From UBA1672 sp050633285 (GTDB lineage: Bacteria; Pseudomonadota; Alphaproteobacteria; Micavibrionales; Micavibrionaceae): 64,000 nucleotides of DNA. Below, one piece after another: positions 43,104-52,561 of this stretch (position 1 is the stretch's first letter; each line of letters opens with the position of its first letter). The stretch spans positions 1 to 64,000 of the forward strand of contig JBOEGG010000006.1 in NCBI GenBank assembly GCA_050633285.1, written 5' to 3'. The position numbers and the translations under genes were made by a program. A model generated the notes under the pieces. That model searched no databases. It saw only the letters and a list, made by a program, of their open reading frames with translations, and was not told where the DNA came from.

Positions 43104-44582
43104 GTGAGTAAATTGGGTGCGTCTAATAGACGAGGGCTGAATATCAACGAAGATACAGGCTTACCGTCCATCAAGAAGTTTGAGATTGAGACCGCAGATG
43201 GCCAAACGGCTACGCTGCTTTACACTGATTCCGGTGTTTGGGAATATGGTGAAGAGAATATCAAAAACGCCTTTGTAGCCGCAGTTGATGAAGGGCGTGC
43301 CTTTGTCCTGATTAGTGAGCAGGACATCGCACTTGATGTACTTACCGACTTTGCCGAGAAAAATGGCTTCAACCATGATGACGTACAAAAAAACTATCTT
43401 CATACAATGTTCAGTGAGCATTTGGGCGATAAGCTTGATGGCATGTCAGAGGAAGAAAAACTCGCATTTTGGGCAGAGAAACTAGAAGGCCGTAGTGAAG
43501 CCTCTAACCATGCCGTGACACATAGCAATGGCTTAGTCGTTATCAATGTTGATGAATTCGAGGCAAGCACGATGTTTGGCCTTGATAGAGACGCCCCGCT
43601 ATCGCGTCTTTTCCTTTTAGGGCACGAATTTGATCATGCAGATAACTCGGGTAAACATGGTCGCTCTCCTATGGGAATCTTAAAAGGCGAAACTGAATCT
43701 GATCAGGCAGGTTTAAAGGCCGCACAAGCAAGTGGCCAAAATACTGATGGATTGATGGAACAAATTTTATTCTATCGTTCACGTGAAGCGATTATTGCCG
43801 TGATGGGCGAAGAGGTCACTGATGGGCGTAGCGGCTGGCAAAAGTTCTTTGGAGCAGGACTTCTTGATGAATTTAATCATGTTACATCTGCAACATTAAC
43901 GCCGGAAGGTGAAATAATTGCCAACGTGTCCAAGGCAGACCTTAAAGTGTCACTGAAGGATTTTCGCGAAAAAATCACTGAGCATATGATTCCCGCAGTG
44001 CAAGAAGACGCTCTGCAAAATGTGATTGATAATTTTAGTATAAAGAGATCAGGCCCCGCCCTCGCTATTATGGAGGATCTTCAAGAGTTCGTATCAGATA
44101 ATAACCTTGAAGACCGTTACCAACCGTTTATCGATAATTTTAATGAGCATATCACTGAAATTAAAGAAAATATGGGCACGATGACGCCGGATGAAATATC
44201 TGAAAAGATAGAACTGGCAAAAGCAGAAATGTCAGGGATGTTCTCTGCCATGAAAGAAAATGATCCCAAGGCATTCGAAAAACTGCTTGAAAGTGGTAGA
44301 ACTGCAACAATCGCCTTTAGCCAATCGTTCAATCGTGACGGGCAAAGCAAATCACTGAACTCTGCTTTACATAAGGTTCTCTCTGAGATGGAAGTCAATG
44401 GTGCATTCAAAGGTGACCCAATTCAACAGCGTATCGTCGATGCTTATCTAAAAGGGCCGGAACTAAAACCGGATGAATTTGAAGCACAAACAGTTAAGCC
44501 TGCTGATACTCCTGCGCAAGAGTCTGACGTACAAATACCCGCAGCGATCGAAACAAGCACAACACCTACTAGTAAAATCTAG
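43104..44582 (+). CDS. Unrecognised protein with HExxH metalloprotease-like motif
   Basis: 492 residues, acidic, no signal peptide or membrane helix. RLFLLGHEFDHAD gives His174-Glu175-x-x-His178, the gluzincin zinc motif. About 20 residues later GETESDQAG (Glu196/Glu198, Asp200) resembles the ExExD element that provides the third ligand in M48- and ImmA/IrrE-type peptidases. The C-terminal half is helical with a Pro/Thr-rich tail (ETSTTPTSKI). Start GTG 43104, or TTG 43113, which has AGGTGAG at a good distance. It is inserted between rpsB (divergent) and dnaE (convergent, 5-base gap). A cytoplasmic zinc peptidase or secreted effector without a standard signal is possible; I do not recognise the family. 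Confidence 0.75.
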   Translation: MSKLGASNRRGLNINEDTGLPSIKKFEIETADGQTATLLYTDSGVWEYGEENIKNAFVAAVDEGRAFVLISEQDIALDVLTDFAEKNGFNHDDVQKNYLHTMFSEHLGDKLDGMSEEEKLAFWAEKLEGRSEASNHAVTHSNGLVVINVDEFEASTMFGLDRDAPLSRLFLLGHEFDHADNSGKHGRSPMGILKGETESDQAGLKAAQASGQNTDGLMEQILFYRSREAIIAVMGEEVTDGRSGWQKFFGAGLLDEFNHVTSATLTPEGEIIANVSKADLKVSLKDFREKITEHMIPAVQEDALQNVIDNFSIKRSGPALAIMEDLQEFVSDNNLEDRYQPFIDNFNEHITEIKENMGTMTPDEISEKIELAKAEMSGMFSAMKENDPKAFEKLLESGRTATIAFSQSFNRDGQSKSLNSALHKVLSEMEVNGAFKGDPIQQRIVDAYLKGPELKPDEFEAQTVKPADTPAQESDVQIPAAIETSTTPTSKI

Positions 44583-44587
44583 TTTAT

Positions 44588-47500
44588 TTATAATTCTGAT
44601 ATTTCAATCACACCTTTTTGCGTGCGGATAACATTACGCGCCTGTGAACTGAGTGACCAATATCCCGGCATATCAATTTGTGCCACACGATCATCACCCA
44701 AATGGGCAAATAATGTAATTTTGGAACGCCCTTTCCCTTCTATATCAAGGAATTCTTTAATCTTTGGCGCGGCATCACCTGTCGACATGTGAATTTGTAT
44801 CTCATGTATTTTACCTTCAAGAGCCTGCTCTAATGGCTGTATTCGATCAGATGTATAACGTAGTTGGTCGTCCTTAATCTCTGCATTGACGTGGATAAGC
44901 AACGATGTCCCCGCTTCAAGATGCTCTCTAGCATTCGCCAGAGTTTCAGAAAAAATGGTAACTTCATAAATTCCGGTTGGATCAGAAAGCTGTAAAAATG
45001 CGTACTTACTGCCCTTTTGCGACATCTTCTCTTGTTTCTTAAGCAAGACACCAGCCATTTGATAGCGCGCGGCCATCTTTGTTTGGATATCCTCTTCTAC
45101 ATGAGAAAGGGAAACAATTTTCATACGCTCAAATTGCGCTTGGCGAGTGTCTAACGGATGCGCGGATAGATAAAAACCAACGGCACCAAATTCACGAGCC
45201 AGCTTCTCTAACGGGTCCCAATTATTCATATCCGGTAAAGCAGGCATACCAAGCCCACTATCACCGTCATCACCGCCAAATAAGCTCACCTGACCTGAGT
45301 TGCGTTCCTCTTGTAGGGACTGCGCATAACGTATAATCGTCTCTGCCCCTTTTGACATCTGCGCGCGATTATCGTTTAACGTATCAAAAGCACCCGCACA
45401 TATGAGTTGTTCAAATTGCCGTCTGTTCATTGTTTTTGGATCAAGACGCTTGGCGAAATCCTGAAGGTTGTTGTACGTACCGTTCTTTTTACGCTCAGAT
45501 ACCATTTTGTCCATGGCATCCTCACCAACACCTTTCAGTGCCGCCAAGGCATAGCGTACTGCCCCTTTTTCGACAATAAAGTCGGCTTCTGACTTATTGA
45601 CATCCGGCGTAAGAACATCCAAGCCCATCTTATCCATATCTTGTTTAAAGATACTGAGTTTATCTGTATTCCCAAGGTCAAGAGACATAGAGGCAGCCAT
45701 AAATTCCACAGGATAATTGGCCTTTAGCCAAGCTGTCCAATAGGCAATTAGAGCATAAGCGGCGGCGTGCGATTTGTTAAAACCATATCCCGCAAATTTT
45801 GCGATCTGGTCAAAAATTTCCGAGGATTTTTCTTTAGGCACGTTATGGTGTTCTTTCGCACCCTCAACGAACATTTTTCGTTGATTATCCATTTCCTCTT
45901 TAATCTTTTTACCCATCGCACGACGTAATAAATCCGCACCCCCAAGCGTATATCCTGCAAGCTCCTGCGCCGCCTGCATCACCTGCTCCTGATAAATCAT
46001 AATCCCGTAGGTTTCTTCCAGATATGGTTGCAAAATCGGGTGCATGTAGTCTGGCTCTTGGCGTTCCTCCTTCACATCAATATAAAGCGGAATATTATCC
46101 ATCGGCCCCGGACGATAAAGGGAAACAAGCGCAATGATATCTTCAAATCTATTGGGCTTAACTTTCTTGAGCATATCGCGCATACCCGCACTCTCCAATT
46201 GGAAAACGCCAACGGTATCGCCCCGTGCCATAAGCTCATACGCTTTTTCATCATCCAATGGAATATCAAGCGCATCAATACGTTCGCCCTGCTGCTCATG
46301 TACAATATTCAAACTTTTCTGAACAACAGTCATTGTTTTTAAGCCCAAAAAGTCAAACTTCACAAGACCGGCTTGTTCAACATATTTCATGTTGAACTGT
46401 GTCACAGGCATATCAGAGCGTGGATCGCGATAAAGCGGTAGCAACTCATCAAGTGGTCTATCCCCAATCACCAGTCCCGCCGCGTGGGTGGATGCATGAC
46501 GGTACAAACCCTCAAGCTGTAACGCAATATCAATCAGTTTTCCCTGTGTCTCATCCTTTTTACGCTCCGCACGTAAATCCGCATCCGCATTAAGTGCCTC
46601 TTGCAAGGTCATTGGATTGGCTGGATTATTTGGAATAAGTTTGGCAATACGGTCAACTTGTCCGTACGACATCTGAAGAACTCGCCCAACATCACGCACA
46701 ACCGCACGAGCCTGTAATTTACCAAAGGTAATAATCTGTGCAACGTGATCGTATCCATAACGTTCTTGAACGTACTTAATCACCTCATCACGGCGATCCT
46801 GACAAAAGTCAACGTCGAAGTCAGGCATAGAGACACGTTCCGGGTTAAGAAAACGCTCAAACAGCAAGCCAAGGGCAAGTGGGTCAAGGTCGGTAACTTT
46901 AAGGGCCCACGCAACGATAGAACCCGCTCCCGATCCACGCCCCGGCCCCACAGGAATATCATGATCCTTCGCCCATTTGATAAAGTCAGAACAAATTAGA
47001 AAGTAACCGGGAAACCCCATCTGGTTAATAATATTAAGCTCAAAATCAAGGCGCTCATAATATGGTTTAGAAACTTCATCCTTCTGCGCTTGATCCATAC
47101 CGTCTTCAAATACGAACTTATCAAGCCGCCATTGCAAACCCTCTTTCGATTGAACGCCTAACTCTTCTTGTTCCGGGCGCTTACTCTCAGTTTCAAAAGG
47201 CGGAAGAATGGGATCAATAGGCTGTAGTAAGTATGAGCAGCGTTGCGCGATGACAACAGTATTTTGGATAGCTTCAGGAATATCCTTAAAAAGCTCAATC
47301 ATTTCATGTTCGGATTTAAAATAATGCTCTGGCGTTACTTTTCGCCTGTCTTCCTCACTGATATATCGCCCTTCCGCAATACAGAGCAACGCATCATGTG
47401 CCTCATGCGCACCACGATTTGGGAAATAACAATCATTTGTCGCAACAAGTGGTATATCATGTTCATAAGCAAGACTGATTAGGCCATCCTCGGCTTTATC

Positions 47501-48016
47501 TTCATCTGGTAAATTATGACGTTGAATTTCAATATAGAAGCGATCCCCAAAAATCTCTTTCATAAGAGAGGTTTCTTGCGCTGCTTTATCTTTCTGCCCA
47601 TGTAATACGGCTTGTGCGATTGCACCATTCATACCACCACTCAGGCAAATAACGTCGCCCGCATATTGGCGTAATACGTCATATGTGGCGCTAACATCAT
47701 GGCTCCCAACATCACCCATATAAGATGCACTGATAATTTTACAGAGATTTTTATAGCCCCGCTCATTTTGCGCGATAAGGACGAGTTGATGCCCCTCCTC
47801 TCCAACAGTTGCCTGACAGCCTAATATAGGCTGTACCCCATTCTTAGAGGCCTCTAACGCGAACTCCATCGCACCAAACATATTGTTGCTATCGGTAATA
47901 GCCGCAGCAGGCATTTTTGCACTAACACACATCTTCACAAGGTCTTTAACCTTGATCGCTCCCTCTGCCAGTGAATAGGCAGAGTGCAGATGTAAATGCA
48001 CAAAGTGTTGGGTCAT
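44588..48016 (-). CDS. dnaE: DNA polymerase III subunit alpha
   Basis: Replicative polymerase catalytic subunit, 1142 residues. The N-terminal PHP domain begins FVHLHLHSAYSLAEGAIK. The polymerase core has GPGRGSGAGSIVAWALKVTD and PDFDVDFCQDRRDEVIKYV near 397-412 (catalytic Asp pair), with the fingers and palm continuing through YGIMIYQEQVMQAAQELAGY and GYGFNKSHAAAYALIAYWTA. A helix-hairpin-helix (ALAALKGVGEDAMDKMV) and an OB domain (YQMAGVLLKKQEKMSQKGSK) follow. Its length is typical. It lies directly after lolD, as in many Alphaproteobacteria. Confidence 0.98.
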   Translation of the reverse strand: MTQHFVHLHLHSAYSLAEGAIKVKDLVKMCVSAKMPAAAITDSNNMFGAMEFALEASKNGVQPILGCQATVGEEGHQLVLIAQNERGYKNLCKIISASYMGDVGSHDVSATYDVLRQYAGDVICLSGGMNGAIAQAVLHGQKDKAAQETSLMKEIFGDRFYIEIQRHNLPDEDKAEDGLISLAYEHDIPLVATNDCYFPNRGAHEAHDALLCIAEGRYISEEDRRKVTPEHYFKSEHEMIELFKDIPEAIQNTVVIAQRCSYLLQPIDPILPPFETESKRPEQEELGVQSKEGLQWRLDKFVFEDGMDQAQKDEVSKPYYERLDFELNIINQMGFPGYFLICSDFIKWAKDHDIPVGPGRGSGAGSIVAWALKVTDLDPLALGLLFERFLNPERVSMPDFDVDFCQDRRDEVIKYVQERYGYDHVAQIITFGKLQARAVVRDVGRVLQMSYGQVDRIAKLIPNNPANPMTLQEALNADADLRAERKKDETQGKLIDIALQLEGLYRHASTHAAGLVIGDRPLDELLPLYRDPRSDMPVTQFNMKYVEQAGLVKFDFLGLKTMTVVQKSLNIVHEQQGERIDALDIPLDDEKAYELMARGDTVGVFQLESAGMRDMLKKVKPNRFEDIIALVSLYRPGPMDNIPLYIDVKEERQEPDYMHPILQPYLEETYGIMIYQEQVMQAAQELAGYTLGGADLLRRAMGKKIKEEMDNQRKMFVEGAKEHHNVPKEKSSEIFDQIAKFAGYGFNKSHAAAYALIAYWTAWLKANYPVEFMAASMSLDLGNTDKLSIFKQDMDKMGLDVLTPDVNKSEADFIVEKGAVRYALAALKGVGEDAMDKMVSERKKNGTYNNLQDFAKRLDPKTMNRRQFEQLICAGAFDTLNDNRAQMSKGAETIIRYAQSLQEERNSGQVSLFGGDDGDSGLGMPALPDMNNWDPLEKLAREFGAVGFYLSAHPLDTRQAQFERMKIVSLSHVEEDIQTKMAARYQMAGVLLKKQEKMSQKGSKYAFLQLSDPTGIYEVTIFSETLANAREHLEAGTSLLIHVNAEIKDDQLRYTSDRIQPLEQALEGKIHEIQIHMSTGDAAPKIKEFLDIEGKGRSKITLFAHLGDDRVAQIDMPGYWSLSSQARNVIRTQKGVIEISEL

Positions 48017-48062
48017 GATAGGGACTGTAGCAAATAAAGCTCGAAGGTTTCTATATCAAAAA

Positions 48063-48977
48063 TCAATAAGGAAGAATTCTTCCAGATTTTACTTCTAAAA
48101 TACGATCCATTTCATTGGCAAGATCAATGTTATGCGTTGCTATTAACGCCCCAATGCCCCGATTACGAACAAGGTCAAGCAGGAGATCAAAAACTTCCTC
48201 TGATGTTTCAGGATCAAGATTACCCGTCGGCTCATCCGCAAATAATAAATACGGGTCATTGATTAATGCACGCGCAATCGCAACACGTTGTTGCTCACCA
48301 CCAGATAAAGTTGCGGGGCGGTGCTTTAAACGATGTCCAAGGCCAAGTTGCTCTAAAAGAACAGCTGCCTTGTCTTGCGCGTCCTTTGCCTTCTGGCCTG
48401 CAATAACACATGGCAAGGCGACATTCTCTAGCGCGGTAAACTCAGGTAATAAATGATGGAATTGGTATACAAACCCAATATGACCGTTACGTAATTTTGT
48501 TCGTGCGCGGTCATTTAATTTGGAAATGTCCCGTTCCCCCATCATTATTTGCCCCGATGAAGGTGCATCTAACAGACCTAAAATATGTAATAATGTTGAT
48601 TTCCCAGAACCACTAGGGCCTATAAGGGCGGCAATCTCGCCAGAATAAAGGCGTAAATCAACGTTGTTAAGGATATGAAGCGGCTTAGTCCCTTGATGAT
48701 AAGATTTATGAAGCCCACGTACCATAAGCAATAAGTTACCTTCATTCAGCGGGGCTGCATCACCATCGTCTATAGATTGGAGGCTATCTTCTGCCAACAG
48801 CACCTCATCCTGCGATAATTCACTTAAGTCATCATCCAACGCAACCTCGTCATCAATGAGAATGTCATCATCGTCATAGTCATCAGGAACAGGGGTAAAG
48901 TAACTGCTCTTGTCCGGCGTTTCCTCCGGTGCACTGCTTTTTTCAAAAATATCCATAAGTCTCAGGTCTTTCGTCAT
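48063..48977 (-). CDS. lolD: Lipoprotein-releasing ABC transporter ATPase LolD with acidic N-terminal extension
   Basis: ATPase of LolCDE, which extracts lipoproteins from the inner membrane. 304 residues from ATG 48977, or 297 from ATG 48956; longer readings overlap lolC. The ABC domain is complete: Walker A GPSGSGKST near 119-127, LSGGEQQRVAIARAL and Walker B LLFADEPTGNLD. Ordinary LolD is about 230 residues with Walker A near residue 45, so about 75 extra N-terminal residues are present. They are very acidic (PDDYDDDDILIDDEVALDDD) and probably disordered. The start is 2 bases after the lolC stop. Confidence 0.93.
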   Translation of the reverse strand: MTKDLRLMDIFEKSSAPEETPDKSSYFTPVPDDYDDDDILIDDEVALDDDLSELSQDEVLLAEDSLQSIDDGDAAPLNEGNLLLMVRGLHKSYHQGTKPLHILNNVDLRLYSGEIAALIGPSGSGKSTLLHILGLLDAPSSGQIMMGERDISKLNDRARTKLRNGHIGFVYQFHHLLPEFTALENVALPCVIAGQKAKDAQDKAAVLLEQLGLGHRLKHRPATLSGGEQQRVAIARALINDPYLLFADEPTGNLDPETSEEVFDLLLDLVRNRGIGALIATHNIDLANEMDRILEVKSGRILPY

Positions 48978-48979
48978 CT

Positions 48980-50221
48980 TTACTCGTAGCGCAAGGCCTC
49001 CACAGGGTCCAGGCGCGCCGCCCTCCATGCAGGATATATAGTTGCAAGAATAGACAAAGAGAATGCCATCACAATAACACTCAGAACTTCGTGCCAATCA
49101 ATCTCTGCCGGAATTTCAGACAGAAAACGGATTTCCTCATCCCATAAGGATGCCCCCGTCATACTTTCTAAAAACATACGAATTGTTTCAATATTCAAAG
49201 CGAATGAGATCCCTAAAGCTGATCCAAATATTGTACCCATAAATCCGATGCTCGCCCCTGTCAGCATAAAGATACGCATCATATTTCCGCGTGTTGCACC
49301 CATTGTACGCATAATGGCAATATCATGCCCCTTGTCTTTTACTAACATAATCATAGAGGAGATAATATTAAACGCAGCAACAAGAATAATCATACTTAGG
49401 ATAAGGAACATAACATTACGTTCAACTTCCAAAGCATTGAAAAAGCTCTTATTCATATCACGCCAATCATAGACACCTGCCCTGCCCTGAAGCTCTATCT
49501 CAACGGCTTTACGAATTTCATCAAGTCGATCAGGCTCACTCAAAAACACTTCTAATGCACTAACACCATTCTTAAATTTAAAGAATTTTTGTGCTGCCGG
49601 CAAAGGCATGAATACAAAACCACTATTATATTCATACATCTCGACATCAAAAATCATACCAATCTCGAATGTACGCTGTGTCGGTATTGTACCAAAGGGG
49701 GTGCTTTTTAAAATCGGAGATGTCAGCGTGATCTTATCACCAATATTAAGGTGCATTTTTTGTGCAAGGACAGTCCCGATAGCAACGTTATATTCACGGA
49801 AGTTATCAATTTCACCTGACCTGATACCATCAAACAGTATATCACGACTGGCATAGTCGGCCTGTGATATACCACGCACCATTACGCCTGTCGCCGCACT
49901 TTGACGAGAGAGTAACGTCTGCCCCTCGATAATAGGTGTAATCGCATCAATGCCCTGAATAGCCAGAAGCTCATCACGAATAGTGCCATAATCATACAGT
50001 GCACCTGCCTGCGAATAGACATTCATGTGCCCGCCAAGCCCAAGAATACGACTAAACAACTCTTGCCTAAATCCATTCATGACACTCATCACAATAATGA
50101 GTGTTGCAACACCAAGCATAATACCGGCAAAAGAAAAGCCGGCAATAACAGAAACAAATCCTTCTGCTTTTTTAGAGCGCAAATAGCGCCATGCGACGGT
50201 ACGTTCAAACTTGGATATCAT
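48980..50221 (-). CDS. lolC: Lipoprotein-releasing ABC transporter permease LolC/E
   Basis: 413 residues from ATG 50221, which sits 4 bases after the proS stop; a start at 50242 would overlap proS. The N-terminal FERTVAWRYLRSKKAEGFVSVIAGFSFAG-type segment covers the first membrane helix. A large periplasmic domain spans about 50-260, and three C-terminal FtsX helices follow (LILSMIILVAAFNIISSMIM). It ends YPAWRAARLDPVEALRYE, the family signature. A single gene replaces separate lolC and lolE, as usual in Alphaproteobacteria, so the complex is probably a homodimeric permease with LolD. Confidence 0.95.
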   Translation of the reverse strand: MISKFERTVAWRYLRSKKAEGFVSVIAGFSFAGIMLGVATLIIVMSVMNGFRQELFSRILGLGGHMNVYSQAGALYDYGTIRDELLAIQGIDAITPIIEGQTLLSRQSAATGVMVRGISQADYASRDILFDGIRSGEIDNFREYNVAIGTVLAQKMHLNIGDKITLTSPILKSTPFGTIPTQRTFEIGMIFDVEMYEYNSGFVFMPLPAAQKFFKFKNGVSALEVFLSEPDRLDEIRKAVEIELQGRAGVYDWRDMNKSFFNALEVERNVMFLILSMIILVAAFNIISSMIMLVKDKGHDIAIMRTMGATRGNMMRIFMLTGASIGFMGTIFGSALGISFALNIETIRMFLESMTGASLWDEEIRFLSEIPAEIDWHEVLSVIVMAFSLSILATIYPAWRAARLDPVEALRYE

Positions 50222-50225
50222 AAAA

Positions 50226-51674
50226 TTAATAGGCCTTCCCAATCAGAACTTTCTTTCCTTTATTGGCAAAAGGCATACAGCGCGTACTTAAGCCCTGCTC
50301 TTTTAGAGCTGCTTCAAAGTTCTCATTATCCATGACAGAAATATCAACTGCCACATAACCAATATTACCATCCTTGAAAAATGCGGAGACTTCATCCAAT
50401 GAGGCCACATCTGTAATATTGGCATCAGAAAACGCCTTTGCACGATTAAACAGATCACTCTGTATTTGATCCAGAACGCTTTGTGCAGTTTCAACAAATT
50501 CATCTACACGACAGGTTGTTTTTGAATCCTTGCCAATGTCACGACGAATATAGGTCAAAGTACCCTCTTCAACTTCGCGGCCACCAATTTCAACACGTAT
50601 AGGAACGCCCTTCTTAATTGCATCCCACATTTTATTCGGTGTGCGCTCTTCGCGGTCATCTACTTTTACGCGAATACCGTTGCTTTTTAGTTTTGCCGTA
50701 AGATCATCAATATATGCATTTGTGGTCTGAGCATCCTGCCCCTCGCGGATAATCGGAATAATCACAACATGGTGAGGCGCAACACGTGGAGGCATAATCA
50801 TACCATCATCATCTGCATGAGCCATAATCATACCACCGATTAAGCGCGTTGAAATACCCCAGCTTGTCGTATGTGCATGCTGCTCATTTCCATCACGCCC
50901 CTGAAATGTAATACCAATAGATTTGGCAAAGTTTTGTCCAAGATCGTGAGATGTTCCGGCTTGTAAAGCCTTACCATCCTGCATCATTGCTTCTATTGTA
51001 TAGGTTGCAATCGCCCCTGGAAAACGCTCATCCTCGGTCTTTTCACCTGTAATCACAGGCAATGCAAGGTAATCCTCTGCAAAGTGGCGGTATGCTTCTA
51101 ACATTTTATGTGCATCTTCATTTGCATCTTCGGCCGTTTCAAAGGCATTATGCCCTTCTTGCCAAAGAAACTCAGATGTACGTAGGAAAAGGCGCGTACG
51201 CATTTCCCAACGCATGACATTACACCATTGGTTCAATTTCATCGGTAAATCACGATAAGATTGGATCCAACGTGACATCGCGTCACCAATAATTGTTTCC
51301 GATGTCGGACGAATAACATAAGGCTCTTCCAGTTTCCCTGCCGGAACCAAACCATCTTCACTACCTTCTAAACGGTGGTGCGTAACAACGGCACATTCCT
51401 TGGCAAAACCATCAACATGATCTGCCTCTTTACTGATAAAGCTTAAAGGGATCAAAAGAGGGAAATAAACATTTTGTACACCTGCATCTTTGATCATGTC
51501 ATCAAAGCTACGCTGCATATTCTCCCATAGGGCAAAGCCATAAGGCTTAATAATCATGCACCCACGTGTTGGTGAGTTCTCCGCCATATCTGCGGATTTT
51601 ATAACCTGCTGATACCATTCAGGAAAGTTCTCTTCGCGTGTTGGTGTGATTGCGGTTCTTTGCTTCTTTGCCAT
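50226..51674 (-). CDS. proS: Prolyl-tRNA synthetase, archaeal/eukaryotic type (type 3)
   Basis: 482 residues. The N-terminus EWYQQVIKSADMAENSPTRG followed by CMIIKPYGFALWENMQ is the type-3 ProS signature; type 1/2 bacterial enzymes instead begin with an S(R)YF...P.L.E.P..A region and lack it. Class-II motifs: VIRPTSETIIG, RWEMRTRLFLRTSEFLWQEG, ADDDGMIMPPRVAPH. After the anticodon domain a C-terminal extension ends ...VLIGKAY, with the terminal Tyr typical of type 3. Alphaproteobacteria usually carry the shorter type 2 (about 440 residues) in this same position before lolC. It charges tRNA-Pro; the enzyme type suggests horizontal replacement. Confidence 0.95.
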   Translation of the reverse strand: MAKKQRTAITPTREENFPEWYQQVIKSADMAENSPTRGCMIIKPYGFALWENMQRSFDDMIKDAGVQNVYFPLLIPLSFISKEADHVDGFAKECAVVTHHRLEGSEDGLVPAGKLEEPYVIRPTSETIIGDAMSRWIQSYRDLPMKLNQWCNVMRWEMRTRLFLRTSEFLWQEGHNAFETAEDANEDAHKMLEAYRHFAEDYLALPVITGEKTEDERFPGAIATYTIEAMMQDGKALQAGTSHDLGQNFAKSIGITFQGRDGNEQHAHTTSWGISTRLIGGMIMAHADDDGMIMPPRVAPHHVVIIPIIREGQDAQTTNAYIDDLTAKLKSNGIRVKVDDREERTPNKMWDAIKKGVPIRVEIGGREVEEGTLTYIRRDIGKDSKTTCRVDEFVETAQSVLDQIQSDLFNRAKAFSDANITDVASLDEVSAFFKDGNIGYVAVDISVMDNENFEAALKEQGLSTRCMPFANKGKKVLIGKAY

Positions 51675-51711
51675 TAATTCTTACTCCGCCAAGCTCTGTG
51701 ATTTATTCGAG

Positions 51712-52278
51712 TTAATTATTATAGGGCGTGCGCTCTTGGCTTTCATCAGGATATTGCCCTTCAATTTTATCGCTAGAGACTACGGGATCGGCGCTCTTCT
51801 GTCCATGCCCTGTCACAGGATTATTAGCATTTTTTTTATGCTTTTTACCGGTAGCTTCGGGATAACAATCAGATATAATTTTTTGACTAATATCTTTATC
51901 ATTGAAAACAATACGACCATCATTATAAATCGCAATTTTAGAGACTGTTGGTTCTAATTCTATACCGCTTGGCAATGTCAAACCGTAACGCTCGGCAAGA
52001 TCTAACTCAACGGGAATAACGATAGGGTCAGGTAATGCAAGAGAATTTGCAGTATTCACATTTGCTGATGCTACATCTTGTCCATTTATATCAACACCTG
52101 CGGTATAGTCCGCTGATACCCCCTTTTTCACCTTACCATCCTTATCAATATGTCGGCAGATGATATCAGTGTCCTTTGCAGGACGAGATGAATAGCTACG
52201 TGCATCAACAATGGTGCTTGTTGTGATTAAGCTACATAAAAATAAAGTTCCTATGACGTACTGGCAGATGTCTTTCAT
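51712..52278 (-). CDS. Hypothetical exported protein
   Basis: 188 residues with an N-terminal signal peptide (about 1-26: YVIGTLFLCSLITTSTIVDA before RSYSSRP). The mature part has a central conserved-looking segment PDPIVIPVELDLAERYGLTL and KIAIYNDGRIVFNDKDI, and a Lys/Asn/Gly-rich, likely disordered tail. Two Cys (CRHIDKDG, CYPEA) could form a disulfide. It overlaps the DUF1467 gene by 1 base (TAATG) and precedes proS by 37 bases, so it is co-transcribed with them. This neighbourhood often contains small exported proteins in Alphaproteobacteria; the family is unknown to me. Confidence 0.8.
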   Translation of the reverse strand: MKDICQYVIGTLFLCSLITTSTIVDARSYSSRPAKDTDIICRHIDKDGKVKKGVSADYTAGVDINGQDVASANVNTANSLALPDPIVIPVELDLAERYGLTLPSGIELEPTVSKIAIYNDGRIVFNDKDISQKIISDCYPEATGKKHKKNANNPVTGHGQKSADPVVSSDKIEGQYPDESQERTPYNN

Positions 52279-52550
52279 TATATATCCTCGCTACGCGCCA
52301 ATTCCCGGAAATCTATAATACCCGCATCAATGATAAAATAAATAATGATCCAAAGGGCAATAGAAATAAGCGTCGTAATCATAAGCTTTTTCTTTATATT
52401 GAGCGTAGGCGGTGATCCTGGGGCAGTATACCCTTCATCATCTGTATGATCATCTTCATTATAGGTACGTGCGACACCAAACGGTAAGACGCAAAAAATC
52501 ACGACCCACCATATAATAATAAAGACAACAACACCTGAAACAAACTGCAT
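52278..52550 (-). CDS. DUF1467 family membrane protein
   Basis: 90 residues with two membrane helices: SGVVVFIIIWWVVIFCVLPFGV (5-26) and MITTLISIALWIIIYFIIDA (about 57-76). Between them is an acidic loop (YNEDDHTDDEGYTAPGSPPT). WWVVIFCVLPFGV is the DUF1467 signature, a family found mostly in Alphaproteobacteria between the RNase J and proS genes, the position it has here. Function unknown. Confidence 0.88.
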   Translation of the reverse strand: MQFVSGVVVFIIIWWVVIFCVLPFGVARTYNEDDHTDDEGYTAPGSPPTLNIKKKLMITTLISIALWIIIYFIIDAGIIDFRELARSEDI

Positions 52551-52561
52551 AGGATTTTCCC

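Noticed and set aside
48978..49097. Longer LolD reading frame into lolC
   Set aside because: It would overlap lolC by about 40 codons with Cys- and Gly-rich sequence unlike LolD.
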